From Venturia oleaginea (lineage: Eukaryota > Ascomycota > Dothideomycetes > Venturiales > Venturiaceae), in NCBI GenBank assembly GCA_013176395.1, contig JABMLP010000015.1, positions 930,001 to 994,000 of the forward strand: a stretch of DNA of 64,000 nt. The letters are read 5' to 3'. Positions 1-10,133 of this stretch are shown here, one piece after another. The position numbers and the translations under genes were made by a program. How positions within the stretch are numbered: position 1 is the first letter of the stretch; every line of letters begins with the position of its first letter. Below the pieces are notes generated by a model. The model had not been told where the DNA came from. It saw only the letters and a list, made by a program, of their open reading frames with translations, and searched no databases.

Positions 1-801
1 AACGCCCTGATTAGCGTAATCGGTCTTGCTACGCTTCAGGAAAATAGAGACCCCGTAAGGCTGATGGCTAGGCGTATGACGATGGAAGGCGATATCGCTC
101 CGTAAGACGTGAGTATAGGAGAACAGCGGGTGCTCCCTATCTCTTCTAGTGTAAGCCAGCTCGCCAAGGCGGAAGAAACCAGCATAGGCCACCTTGAAGA
201 GAGTGTCGAGATTGAGGTCGGCTCCGGTGGTCGGTTCCACAGCCGTCAGTCCCTCAAGGATGCGTACAGTAATAGGGAGCCTATTCTTGCGCTTCGGAGG
301 CCTGAGGTTGAGAGCCCCCTGTCTTGCGCGTAGGAGCATCGGATCAGCGAACGCGCTGATAGGGTATCCCAGGTCGATATGCTTTGAACGTACTGCGGAG
401 AGGTAGCTGGCCGCTGTAGCGCCGGAAATGATGCCTTTCGCTCCTCCAGTAATGACACGCCTTGCCATCCATTCGCCGAGATTGAGGGGTTCTGCGGGAT
501 AGTCTACACAGCCCTCCAGCGTACAGAACCTCTCCCAGCTCTTGATACCCGCGCCGTACGTGTTGCGCGTGTTCTGGGCCAAGCCGTACCATAAGAGGGT
601 AATATACTCATCAGAGAGGCCAAGGTTTCGCTCGCGAAGGGTACGGAGGAAGAACCTATGAACTGTAGGGAGGAGCTCGCTATCGTAGGAAGTATACTCG
701 AGGCTAGGTGCTGGACGAAGCACGTTAGCAAGCTTTGTACGAGTACCGGAGTCCGACCAGGGTATCTGCCGAACGTCGGCGATAGCAGAGTAGCATGGCG
801 C
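1..801 (-). CDS. DIRS-type tyrosine recombinase, 3' end beyond window
   Basis: On the minus strand one frame is open from an upstream TAA at 802-804 to the window edge. It reads as a phage-integrase-like tyrosine recombinase of the kind carried by DIRS retrotransposons. The N-terminal SAM-like part has the segments TLLWYGLAQNTRNTYG and KSWERFC (about 600-500). Further on come VAYAGFFRLGELAYTR and the start of the catalytic fold, IFLKRSKTDY. The catalytic R-H-R-Y region lies mostly outside the window. In DIRS elements this enzyme integrates circular cDNA without an integrase. It follows the RT-RNase H frame in the same orientation, which is the DIRS gene order. No clear ATG start was assigned; the frame may be reached from the upstream tandem array or by frameshifting. 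Confidence 0.75.
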
Positions 802-875
802 TTAAGCCGATGAGCCTGCAAAGAACGGCTGCCACGAACAGCGCGCCAAGCCCAAAGTTGCAATCCCCGGGATAG

Positions 876-2991
876 CAAGAATTCAACGGAACTGTAAGGA
901 CGATAGCGGAGAGCCCCATCGGAGGCAGAGCCAGACGATACGATCGAAACTAGACTCGCGAGGGCGTCGGCCAGATGTACCTATAGAGATGGTCCCCAAC
1001 GGAGGAATGCAACGGCAACGGCAACGGCCTCCATCTCTTAGGGTTGATAAACGCCGAACGATCGGACGGCTCAACAATAGTTCAACGGAACTGTAAGATC
1101 GAAAGCGGTGAGCCCCATCGGAGGCAGAGCCAGACGATACGATCGAAACTAGACTCGCGAGGGCGTCGGCCAGATGTACCTATAGAGATGGTCCCCAACG
1201 GAGGAATGCAACGGCAACGGCAACGGCCTCCATCTCTTAGGGTTGATAAACGCCGAACGATCGGACGGCTCAACAATAGTTCAACGGAACTGTAAGATCG
1301 AAAGCGGTGAGCCCCATCGGAGGCAGAGCCAGACGATACGATCGAAACTAGACTCGCGAGAGCGTCGGCCAGATGTACCTATAGAGATGGTCCCCAACGG
1401 AGGAATGCAACGGCAACGGCAACGGCCTCCATCTCTTTAGGGTTGATAAACGCCGAACGATCGGACGGTTCACCAATAGTTCAGCGGAACTGTGAGATCG
1501 AAAACGGTGAGCCCCATCGGAGGCAGAGCTAGACGATACGATCGAAACTAGACTCGAGAGAGGGCGTCGGCCGGATGTACCTATAGAGATGGTCCCCAAC
1601 GGAGGAATGCAACGGCAACGGCAACGGCCTCCATCTCTTTAGGGTTGATAAACGCCGAACGATCGGACAATTCACCAATAGTTCAGCGGAACTGTGAGAT
1701 CGAAAACGGTGAGCCCCATCGGAGGCAGAGCTAGACGATACGATCGAAACTAGACTCGCGAGAGCGTCGGCCAGATGTACCTATAGAGATGGTCCCCAAC
1801 GGAGGAATGCAACGGCAACGGCAACGGCCTCCATCTCTTTAGGGTTGATAAACGCCGAACGATCGGACGGTTCACCAATAGTTCAGCGGAACTGTGAGAT
1901 CGAAAACGGTGAGCCCCATCGGAGGCAGAGCTAGACGATACGATCGAAACTAGACTCGCGAGGGCGTCGGCCAGATGTACCTATAGAGATGGTCCCCAAC
2001 GGAGGAATGCAACGGCAACGGCAACGGCCTCCATCTCTTTAGGGTTGATAAACGCCGAACGATCGGACGGTTCACCAATAGTTCAGCGGAACTGTGAGAT
2101 CGAAAACGGTGAGCCCCATCGGAGGCAGAGCTAGACGATACGATCGAAACTAGACTCGAGAGAGGGCGTCGGCCGGATGTACCTATAGAGATGGTCCCCA
2201 ACGGAGGAATGCAACGGCAACGGCAACGGCCTCCATCTCTTTAGGGTTGATAAACGCCGAACGATCGGACGGTTCACCAATAGTTCAACGGAACTATAAG
2301 ATCGAAAGCGGTGAGCCCCATCGGAGGCAGAGCTAGACGATACGATCGAAACTAGACTCGCGAGGGCGTCGGCCAGATGTACCTATAGAGATGGTCCCCA
2401 ACGGAGGAATGCAACGGCAACGGCAACGGCCTCCATCTCTTTAGGGTTGATAAACGCCGAACGATCGGACGGTTCACCAATAGTTCAACGGAACTGTAAG
2501 ATCGAAAGCGGTGAGCCTCATCGGAGGCAGAGCTAGACGATAAGATCGAAACTAGACTCGAGAGAGGGCGTCGGCCGGATGTACCTATAGAGATGGTCCC
2601 CAACGGAGGAATGCAACGGCAACGGCAACGGCCTCCATCTCTTTAGGGTTGATAAACGCCGAACGATCGGACGGTTCACCAATAGTTCAGCGGAACTGAG
2701 ATCGAAAAAGGTGAGCCCCATCGGAGGCAGCTAGACGATACGATCGAAAACTAGACTCGAGAGAGGGCGTCGGCCGGATATGCCTATAGAGATGGTCCCC
2801 AACGGAGGAATGCAACGGCAACGGCAACGGCCTCCATCTCTTTAGGGTTAATAAAGGCCGAACGATCGGACGGTTCAACAATAGTTCAGCGGAACTGTGA
2901 GATCGAAAGCGGTGAGTCCCATTGGGGGCAGAGCCAGGCGATACGATCAAACTGGACTCGAGAGAGGGCATCGGCCAGGCCGTTAGCCGTA
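876..2991. repeat. Tandem array, ten units of 198-202 bp derived from RNase H
   Basis: The landmark GGTCCCCAACGGAGG recurs at 991, 1190, 1389, 1591, 1791, 1991, 2193, 2393, 2595 and 2793, a spacing of 198-202 bp. It next occurs at 3157, inside the RNase H coding region, 364 bp from the last repeat. Read on the minus strand each unit contains two blocks of the RNase H end fused together: NPKEMEAVAVAFLRWGPSL, then LADAL and the C-terminal stretch ending SQFR. About 160 bp of RNase H coding sequence between these blocks is missing from every unit. Units also carry an expanded GGCAAC hexamer. Longer (202 bp, GAGAGAGGGCG) and shorter (GCGAGGGCG) unit types are mixed. The array lies between the RT-RNase H and recombinase frames. 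Confidence 0.9.
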
Positions 2992-4415
2992 GATGGAAGC
3001 CAGCGGGCTTCGATAACAATATCGCAGGCAGCGGCCTGAGTAACAATAGTGCGGAGATGGGTGTTGCTCTCACCACGAACAGCCTCCTTCGTCAACCCGG
3101 CCACGGCCGTAGAGTTGTCACAGTGGATAACGACCCGATTATGTGCCCAGAGAGACGGTCCCCAACGGAGGAATGCGACGGCAACAGCCTCCATCTCCTT
3201 AGGGTTGATAAACGCCGAACGATTGGACGGTTCAGCAATAAAAGCATGCTCGATTGCGATACTATTGGTGTAATCCCCCCAAGAGACATCGGTCTCAGAG
3301 GACTCGAAAAAGAAGCCGCCGAGGCTTTGTTGTCCGGAGGCATCAGTGAAAAGGTGGAAACAACGGCGCTTTCGATAATCGAAGAAGTAGACCCCGTTGG
3401 TTAGCTCGAGCGCATGGAGCCACCAGAGAAGGTCGTCTCGTACACCGCTAGTCAGGGCTCGGCGAAAGTGCCGATTGACTTCTCCGTATGCTCCGCTCAG
3501 GTAGTCCCAGATCGATCGAGTGTAAACCCGGCCAAGGCGGATGACGGCACTGGCCCAACTGAGCCGCCCGGCGAGGGACTTCGTATCCCGGAGCCGCGGC
3601 CTTGTCTCGGAGAGGTGATCACGGATAGCCTGGATCAAAGAATCTCTCTTCTCGTCGGAGAGACGCAGTTCCAAGCGTACCGTATCAACCAGAAGACCTA
3701 ATATCTCGACGGCCGTGCCGACCACGTCTTTGGCATCCTTGCGAGGAATCCCAAGTCGATCGGTGGTCTTGATCCAGAGTTCCGAAACGCGGTCCGAAAT
3801 TTCTTGAGACGTACACACAAACATAAAATCATCAAGGTAGTGCTCGATCGCGGTAGGGATACTGCGCGTGCCGGCCTGCTCGTCGAGAGCCCAATGGAGA
3901 CCTTCCGCAAAGAGATTGAAGATAAATGGCGCAGTCCTGAGACCGAAAGGGAGGCAGAGTTCTTGATAATTGACGCCGTTGAGGCAAAACCCAAGATACC
4001 GGGACGAAATGAGATCCACAGGGATGTTGCGAAAAGCGTGCGCAATGTCGCGTTTCATCAGAAGACAGCCCCGGCCTGTACGAAGGACGTGCTGAACAAT
4101 TCTGTCGACTCTGGTGTACTGTAGCTTGCCAAACACGCGTGGAATGGCGTCGTTGACTGAAGTTTGGGGCGGCCAAGAGAGGTCGTGGATCCGGCGTAAG
4201 GTTCCGTCTTGTTTTGGGACCATCCCAAGAGGAGCGATAAACAGGCCCGGGTCTGTAGAGATAGCCAATCGGCCGGCGGCCAGCTCCTTCGCAACGTAGC
4301 CCGTAGCTTCGGCTACGGTCGCCTCGTCGGAGAAGTAGTTGTTCGAAACGCCGCGTACGCGAATCGTATGAGGCTCGCGGATCCCGATGGAGGCGCCGTA
4401 CGTGAGTCCGTACTG
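2886..4415 (-). CDS. DIRS-type reverse transcriptase-RNase H
   Basis: The frame is open from a TAA at 4416-4418 down to 2886. The first recognisable residues are LTYGASIGIREPHTIRV, so translation does not have to begin at the internal TTG (4268). RT motifs include FIAPLGMVPKQDGTLR, MKRDIAHAFRNIPV, LPFGLRTAPFIFN and the active site YLDDFMFV. RNase H follows with all expected acidic residues: FTDASG, NPKEMEAVAVA, HCDNSTAV and NGLADALSR. It has no integrase and no aspartic protease, and a tyrosine recombinase lies downstream, so it is DIRS-like and not Gypsy or Copia. The last 30 or so codons are those copied in the adjacent tandem array. The motifs are intact, so the enzyme may still be functional. 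Its 5' end overlaps the preceding frame (see 4313-4760). Confidence 0.8.
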   Translation of the reverse strand, partial: QYGLTYGASIGIREPHTIRVRGVSNNYFSDEATVAEATGYVAKELAAGRLAISTDPGLFIAPLGMVPKQDGTLRRIHDLSWPPQTSVNDAIPRVFGKLQYTRVDRIVQHVLRTGRGCLLMKRDIAHAFRNIPVDLISSRYLGFCLNGVNYQELCLPFGLRTAPFIFNLFAEGLHWALDEQAGTRSIPTAIEHYLDDFMFVCTSQEISDRVSELWIKTTDRLGIPRKDAKDVVGTAVEILGLLVDTVRLELRLSDEKRDSLIQAIRDHLSETRPRLRDTKSLAGRLSWASAVIRLGRVYTRSIWDYLSGAYGEVNRHFRRALTSGVRDDLLWWLHALELTNGVYFFDYRKRRCFHLFTDASGQQSLGGFFFESSETDVSWGDYTNSIAIEHAFIAEPSNRSAFINPKEMEAVAVAFLRWGPSLWAHNRVVIHCDNSTAVAGLTKEAVRGESNTHLRTIVTQAAACDIVIEARWLPSTANGLADALSRVQFDRIAWLCPQWDSPLSISQFR

Positions 4416-4760
4416 TTATCCGGCTCAGTCGCCCCCGGACGACTGGTGCCATGCGGTAGTTCTAGTAAAGAGCCCTCCCTAATTTTTGCAAGGCGCGCCG
4501 CCGCTTCTTCGCGTTTGACCTGCATCTGGAGGTCGCGCTCCTCCTTTTCGCGGTCCATCCTTAGCCTGTGAGCCTCTACGGCGCGAGCCTCAGCGGCCTG
4601 GGCATTGTTGATCGCGACCGTGAAGATGACCTCTGGGTCTCGAAGACAATAGAGGGGGATCGGGTACGAGAGGAGCGAGTAGAGTGACCCGGTGGTAGGG
4701 ATAAGTTGATAGGAACCGACGCGGTGATATCCTTCTTCGGAGGCATAAAGAAAGCGGTAT
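4313..4760 (-). CDS. DIRS ORF1/gag-like fragment
   Basis: An open frame after a TAG near 4764 gives a polar protein of about 145 codons. It has a charged, probably coiled-coil middle (MDREKEERDLQMQVKREEA) and a Ser/Thr/Pro-rich end. It overlaps the RT frame by about 100 bp in a different phase, as gag-like ORF1 and pol frames often do in DIRS elements. I see no zinc knuckle. The assignment rests on position and orientation; the sequence itself is not diagnostic. It may be only the C-terminal part of the original ORF1. Confidence 0.4.
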
Positions 4761-4765
4761 AACTA

Positions 4766-5915
4766 TTTAAAATCGTTAGCAGGTCAGCTCTGTTAATAAG
4801 TACAGAGCCCTAGAGATGCCAAGGAGCTCTTTGGAAGGGATTTCTGATGCTGGTGCAATATAACGATGCCCAAGACGTCGTCGAGGCCAGCGGTGTACTT
4901 GAAAAGTCTGTCGAGAAGCGGTGAACGGCTAAGCGCGGCGCGCGCAGCGGCGGGAAAGACTCGTAGGACGATAAGGAGAATATCGGGATGAAGGACGAGT
5001 CCTACAACAACAATCTAGATACAAGACGAGCCTCAGAGGGCTCAGAAGTCGTGCGATATGCGAGATCGCCATGTTGTTGTTGTCGCTTGGTCGGACGAGG
5101 CCCTTGCTCCACCAGATAGACACTAGCAATATATCATCATAAGAATCCAAAACCCAGATGGTAGGAACACTCCACTTGAAGAATCTATATAACCCATCAA
5201 GCGACAGCCACCAGAGTCTAAAGCATCGAAGAATCCAGCGTCAACATACCGCGCACCAGACCATCAAAAACCTTGGAAAACCCGACTACCAACCATATAC
5301 ATACGTCCAGCTCTGAATATCAGTACCGCGCGATAGCCTCACCATACCCCTTAAAGAAGCGCGATGGAAGGAAAGTAACAAAATCCCAAGACACGAGAGA
5401 AATACACGCTCGCCGCAGTCCATGCAGCTCGATACCCCATAGTAACAGTAAGTCCAGGTACCTCAAGGCCTGTGAAAATACCCTCAATATAATTAACAAT
5501 ACTTAACCCCCAAGATCAGCATCGATAAATGTCTGGCAATCGGGTTGTAAGAACAGGCTAGAAATGGTATCAATAGCAATCCCAAATTAGGAGCCCTTTC
5601 CTAGATATCCAGATCTACAAGTTTAATAAGAGCGGGAAAAGGGATACCAATCAAAGACTAGTGTTGGGGTAGGGTTAAGGACCCACCATGGAACGACATG
5701 CGAATTCAAGCTCGAATTTTACTACCTGCTACAAAATAGAGAATTAGGGAAGAAAACCAATGACCTACTACTCATACATAACCTCAACTACACCGTGACT
5801 GGCCACACATCTCCGCCTCCAGGGGTATAAATAAAACAGACACAACCAAAAGCCCAGCGATTCTCCTCCTCTGCGACGGCCTTGCACAATTTTCCACGTT
5901 CCTGATACACACGCA
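4766..5915. other. Intergenic, no gene seen
   Basis: There is no convincing coding frame in 4766-5915. The first part may belong to the DIRS element 5' region. The part next to 5916 is the 3' flank of the PhoD-like gene. Confidence 0.5.
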
Positions 5916-8354
5916 CTACCAAGCCGAGCCTTGAGCGGCATATTGTTTGCAGTCCAACCCAGGAATAGTTAACCCATACCCTTCCGTGTTCCCCGCACAA
6001 TCCTTGTTTGAGATTTCAACACGGATGGTAACGTCCAGTCCGTGCTCACCACCGAGTCCAGTTCTCTTCAACCCACTGGCAGCTGGATGAAGCGTACCCG
6101 CGTGCTCTTCACCACGGTGAAGAGGTAACCTAGGGTTCGAAGGGATCTTGAAACCCATATCCTCGTTGAAACCGGGCCCAGAGTGGGCGGCGCCATCCAC
6201 CTGAGCGGAAGCAACATCGTCTGCTACAGCTGGAGCGGCACCGTTGCCGTTCGTCGCCGATGCGCCGCCATGATGAATCGGCGATGGGACAGGACCACTC
6301 CAGTCACGCGACTCAGCGATGATAGCGTAGTTGCGACTGGGCATGGTGGCATGGTTGCTATCTGCGCTCTTCTTGCTTGGTCCCTTCTCCCCAGTTTTGG
6401 TGCGCTCCTGAATAAGTTCCTTGTGCATGCCTGGGTCGCGATCGAACATTTCGAGAAGCGTCTCGTCTGTCTCGTGATCCAGATGGTGCACCTTGTTTCT
6501 CCTGGCTAGCAGGTTGGCCACAGCTGTTGGTGGTGGTTTGTTTGTGATTGCTGAAGAGATGATATTGGCCATGTATCGCCAGTCGCTCTCAGCTGGAATG
6601 CCCAGCTTGGGGTTCGAGTAGAAACGTCCCATTGCTGCTAGATGAACATCACCACCAAGGATAGTGACACGCACGGAATGGGCCTTGGCAAGTGCTTGGA
6701 GACGTTCGACAAACTCCTTGCGCTCGCGTTTGTGGTGGTGAGCGGTGTAGTGGTCATCGAGATCGTCCAGCAAATCAATCTGGCCGTCAAAGGAGTTGAA
6801 AAAATTGCCACCGAACCCGAATCGCTTGTTCAGAATGCGCAATGGCGCGATCAAAGGACTCGAGAAGATATTCTCTAGCCACTGCAGACGAGGGTAGGCG
6901 ATTGGTACACCGAGCAGCAGGATCAAGTGCTTGATGTCATGGTTTGCGCCCAACTCCTTTTCAAGTCGCGAGAATAGAAGGTTATAAGTCTCTGGATAGT
7001 TGACTTGGTGCCGAGTGCGTTCTGTGCGCGCGTCAAGACCGACAAACGCCATGCGCTTTCCCAATTGGCAGTACATGTTGCGACTGCGCTCCTCGACGTA
7101 GGGACCAGGCTTAGAGCCAATGATGTAGGATGGGTCCTCGACATCGCCAGTCAAGACCCATGATTGTGCCAGTTGTGCGGGATCGGCAGCCGTGGAGATA
7201 CCTTCAACATGGGTGGTCTTTGGCGCATCAGTAGTGAAAGTGGACTTGGGAGGAGCAAGATGATGTTGGAAGAGGAGGTAGTATCTACGATTGTTAGCGA
7301 GGATTGAGTACAGTTCGATTAGAGAAACTCACTTGTGGGCAACTCCTCCAATACCACGGAAAACGGCACATCGCATGAATCTATCAGTGTAAGATCCAAA
7401 TCCATCGATAATGTCATGATCATCCCAGATGTTAAGTTGTGGAATTGCGCAATTGGCAGTCTTAAACGGCTCCTGTCCGTACCATCGTACATAGTTCTTG
7501 AAGTAGTACTCATCGCAGTCGGCGCGCATCTGTTCGCCGAATGGAAACTCTCGTCGCTTGTGAGGGTTGCTGATGTCTGTCCATGGCTTCAATGGTCCGT
7601 CCACTCGTACTCCGTCATTGTAGATCTGGTCGCCACCACCGATCATGACGTGGAAAGGTTGCTCCCCATGCATGCGCAGGACATCGTTCCACAAGGCTGG
7701 ACCGCTCCACGCGTCCACGTCTGTTCCGACAGAGAAGCCGTTGCAGGAATGGAACATGATGCGCATAGACTGGGACTTTGATTGTACGACGAAGGTCTTG
7801 TTCGAGATGCTACCAGCCGCAACCGGGCTGATTGAGTATTCCCACTTCGCTTCGAACGCTTGGATGGGAAGATCGATTGTGAACCTCCAGAATGCCTTGA
7901 TTGGATCTTCGTACAACTTCTGGCTTCCAAAAGTGCGAGCTTGGGTATTGAATTGACCTCCTGGGTTGTGAGGATACGCAGGTCCTACACAAACCAATTG
8001 AAGTTCTGGAGCTGGTCCTCCTGGAGACGCGACAATCAAAACGGAGCCGTGCCATGTTGGAGTCTCCGTCTTTTCACCACTCATACGTCTGTAATTGAGA
8101 AGGGGACCGCAAATGACATCGACTTCATTGAGGTTTCGGGGGACTTGAGGAGCGTGTCCGACGCCAGTGTTCCCGTTCTGAGTGGAGGTGGGAATTGTAG
8201 GTTGCTGCTGCGATGCGCCGGGTGCGACTGAGAGTCCATTGTGGGTGTCGGGTTGGCGGTACTTGATAGCATTGCCATTAAGGCCATTGGCAGCACCGTC
8301 GAGATTGTTTTGGGGTTGCGCTGGCACCGTGTAGTCCGAATGGACACCGTTCAT
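5916..8354 (-). CDS. PhoD-like metallophosphatase domain protein
   Basis: Two exons, 7333-8354 and 5916-7284, are separated by a 48-bp intron (7285-7332, GTGAGT...GTAG), giving about 796 residues. The start is the ATG at 8354; the longer frame above it begins with GTG. An unstructured Gln/Asn-rich N-terminus is followed by the PhoD-like phosphatase core. Metal-binding motifs are IGGGDQIYNDGV, IWDDHDIIDGFGSY and LGGDVHLAAMGRF. The C-terminal 180 residues are low-complexity. This family (alkaline phosphatase D type, Pfam PhoD) hydrolyses phosphomonoesters or phosphodiesters. The large cytoplasmic fungal members have no signal peptide, and none is seen here. The true substrate is unknown. Confidence 0.85.
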
Positions 8355-9003
8355 GGTGAAGGATGAAGCTTTGAGAGGAAGCTCCACGAGTGGAAAGGCT
8401 GAATCGAGGCGGACGTTTCAGGGGATCGCGCAACAACAACAACAAAAGCGTGTGCTTGGAAGTCCTCGGCGAGTGAAGACAAATGTATAGCTCGAGTAAG
8501 ATAGGGGATGAGATGAGGAGAGTGTATTGTGGAACTCGAGTCAATGGCACGCCTCGCGTTGCCTCAGCTGCGCCACTTGCACGCGAAATAATCTCACGAT
8601 TGTCGCTGATCCTGCGTCAGCCAAGCGAAGCCAAGTCCACCGCCAAGTCAATTACAGCTTGTCTACGATACCTTCAACACACTCAACTCTTCCACTCACA
8701 CCTTTCTTTGGTCGATATATATTGGTAGTCCCCTCTTGAGAAAATCAAGATTTTGCTCCTCCATAACTGAAATGTACCAGCAATACAGTCGTGCCGTCCA
8801 TTAGAATCCTTTTATCCACAATGGGATCCACAAATCCAGCCGCCTCATACTCGCCAATCCACAGAATTGCCAGGAAATTAGCCATGTCCATCTTGATCTG
8901 GATGTGACCTGGGTCTTGGCCTAAGGTGTCAAAGGGAAGCAGGTAATCTGCAGATACTGTATAACAGCAGGGATACTCGATATTCAGCAGAAAAATGGTT
9001 CAC
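8355..9003. other. Intergenic between two minus-strand genes
   Basis: This is the 5' flank of the PhoD-like gene, with an ACAACAACAACAACAA run at 8430-8445 and pyrimidine tracts near 8480. No coding frame is supported. Confidence 0.5.
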
Positions 9004-9575
9004 TCAATGTTCGTGGTAGGATTCAAAGGCAGAATCTATCAATTCCATCTCGATTTTTCCTTCTTCCTTCAGTTTCTTCATCTCGCGCTTGATCATGAAC
9101 CCCTTTCTTCTGATCCTAGGAAACTTCAATTCCTCGTTGCTGTCATAATCATCGTCTCGCTTCAAAACCAAACCCTTGTTACCATCACTAAGTCTTTCCT
9201 CCGACCGCTCCCTCTTCTTTTCCAACATGCTAACCCCAAATTCGCTAGGCTCTGTGTCTCTGTACGGTTGTGAACTGGATCACCCGTTGCTGTCAAATGG
9301 TTGGAATAGATCGAAAGGCATACCGAGATTATGCTCTCCTGGCTCAAACATGTCCAAGTGGGACTTATGTGCGTTCAGCCCATGCTCCAAGAAGTCGTGC
9401 TTCTGTTGAAAATCCTTGTCACAAGTGGAGCACTTGTAAACTGGGACAAAGTGCGCTTCTTGGTGGTGCTGCGTGAGGTCTTTCATCCCGGGGAAGGTTT
9501 GGCCGCAGCATGGGATCGTGTTGCCGGTAGCGGAGACAAGGTAAGGGCATGAGTGGTACAGCCGATTTCATAAGC
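9004..9575 (-). pseudogene. C2H2 zinc-finger-like gene with in-frame stop
   Basis: One minus-strand frame runs from about 9575 to 9004, interrupted once by a TGA at 9280-9282. The upstream part has cysteine/histidine pairs typical of degenerate C2H2 fingers: SCPYLV...IPCCGQTF...HHQEAH, then YKCSTCDKDF...HGLNAHKSH. After the TGA the same frame stays open for about 90 codons and encodes a Lys/Arg/Glu-rich tail ending SAFESYHEH. A GT-AG intron that removes the TGA in frame would be only 33 bp, which is unlikely. The first ATG in frame is at 9486, inside the first finger, so the 5' end is missing or on an unseen exon. A pseudogene or a shorter protein ending at DSNG are both possible. Confidence 0.45.
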
Positions 9576-10133
9576 GCAGAGAGCGTGGTGGTTTGTAGCC
9601 GAGAAGCTTCGTCTACCAAGTTCTCACCCTGATGCGCTTGTCCTCTAGCGCCGCTGCACGTCTTCTAGTGTGCAAGCTTATTGTACAAGTGTGTGAACTT
9701 CTCTTCGCATTGGGAACGAGAGTACTTGTAAAGCCGCACACCATGCTTTAACTTATAATCTTGTTCAAGATTTGGGCCCTTGCAATGACGAGCTGCACAG
9801 CCTGTGAACATGCACGTCCAGATACCGCCTTCACTAAGCGATGGCGTTGGACCTTCGCGGGCACAGCCTGGTGCCGCGATCCTCTGAGTGGCTTCTACTA
9901 CGCCTTCTAGACTTTTCCGTGGCTGACCCTGATCTCTTGGGTAGCCGACTCTTTCTCCAGGTTTAGACAGTCCAGGTAGGCTCTTCTCGTGCCGATCCTC
10001 GATATATCGACGAGCTTTGTCGACGGGAAACTCCTACAACTCATGCGACCCGGCCTGGAAACCTGAGACTTGCCCGGCGTTAGGTTCTTCTCGATCAACA
10101 TTTTCGTCGTTTGAAGTAGTCTCCGACAGAGAC
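9576..10133. other. Intergenic, no gene seen
   Basis: No frame in this stretch has supportable coding character. The palindrome CGATATATCG lies near 10000. Confidence 0.4.

Larger units (their letters stand above)
1..4765 (-). mobile_element. DIRS-like retrotransposon, right end unresolved
   Basis: The gene order on the minus strand is ORF1-like, RT-RNase H, tandem array, tyrosine recombinase. The recombinase end is cut by the window start. I did not find an inverted terminal repeat or internal complementary region within 4765-5900, so the outer boundary is unknown. From memory, DIRS elements are uncommon in ascomycetes compared with basidiomycetes and early-diverging fungi. Confidence 0.7.

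Noticed and set aside
1044..2721. Open reading frames repeated every 200 or 600 bp in the tandem array
   Set aside because: They are periodic by-products of the repeat unit in frames that do not match the RNase H reading frame.
876..2991. CRISPR-like array
   Set aside because: Units are contiguous and about 200 bp with no unique spacers, and the host is a eukaryote.
3414..4124. Plus-strand frames antisense to the RT gene
   Set aside because: Mirror frames of the RT-RNase H coding sequence; no independent motif.
9162..9347. Splicing GTGATC...GGTTAG to bypass the TGA in the C2H2 gene
   Set aside because: The joined frame runs into a stop after about 20 codons (VTRVWF end). The only frame-keeping alternative would need a 33-bp intron.
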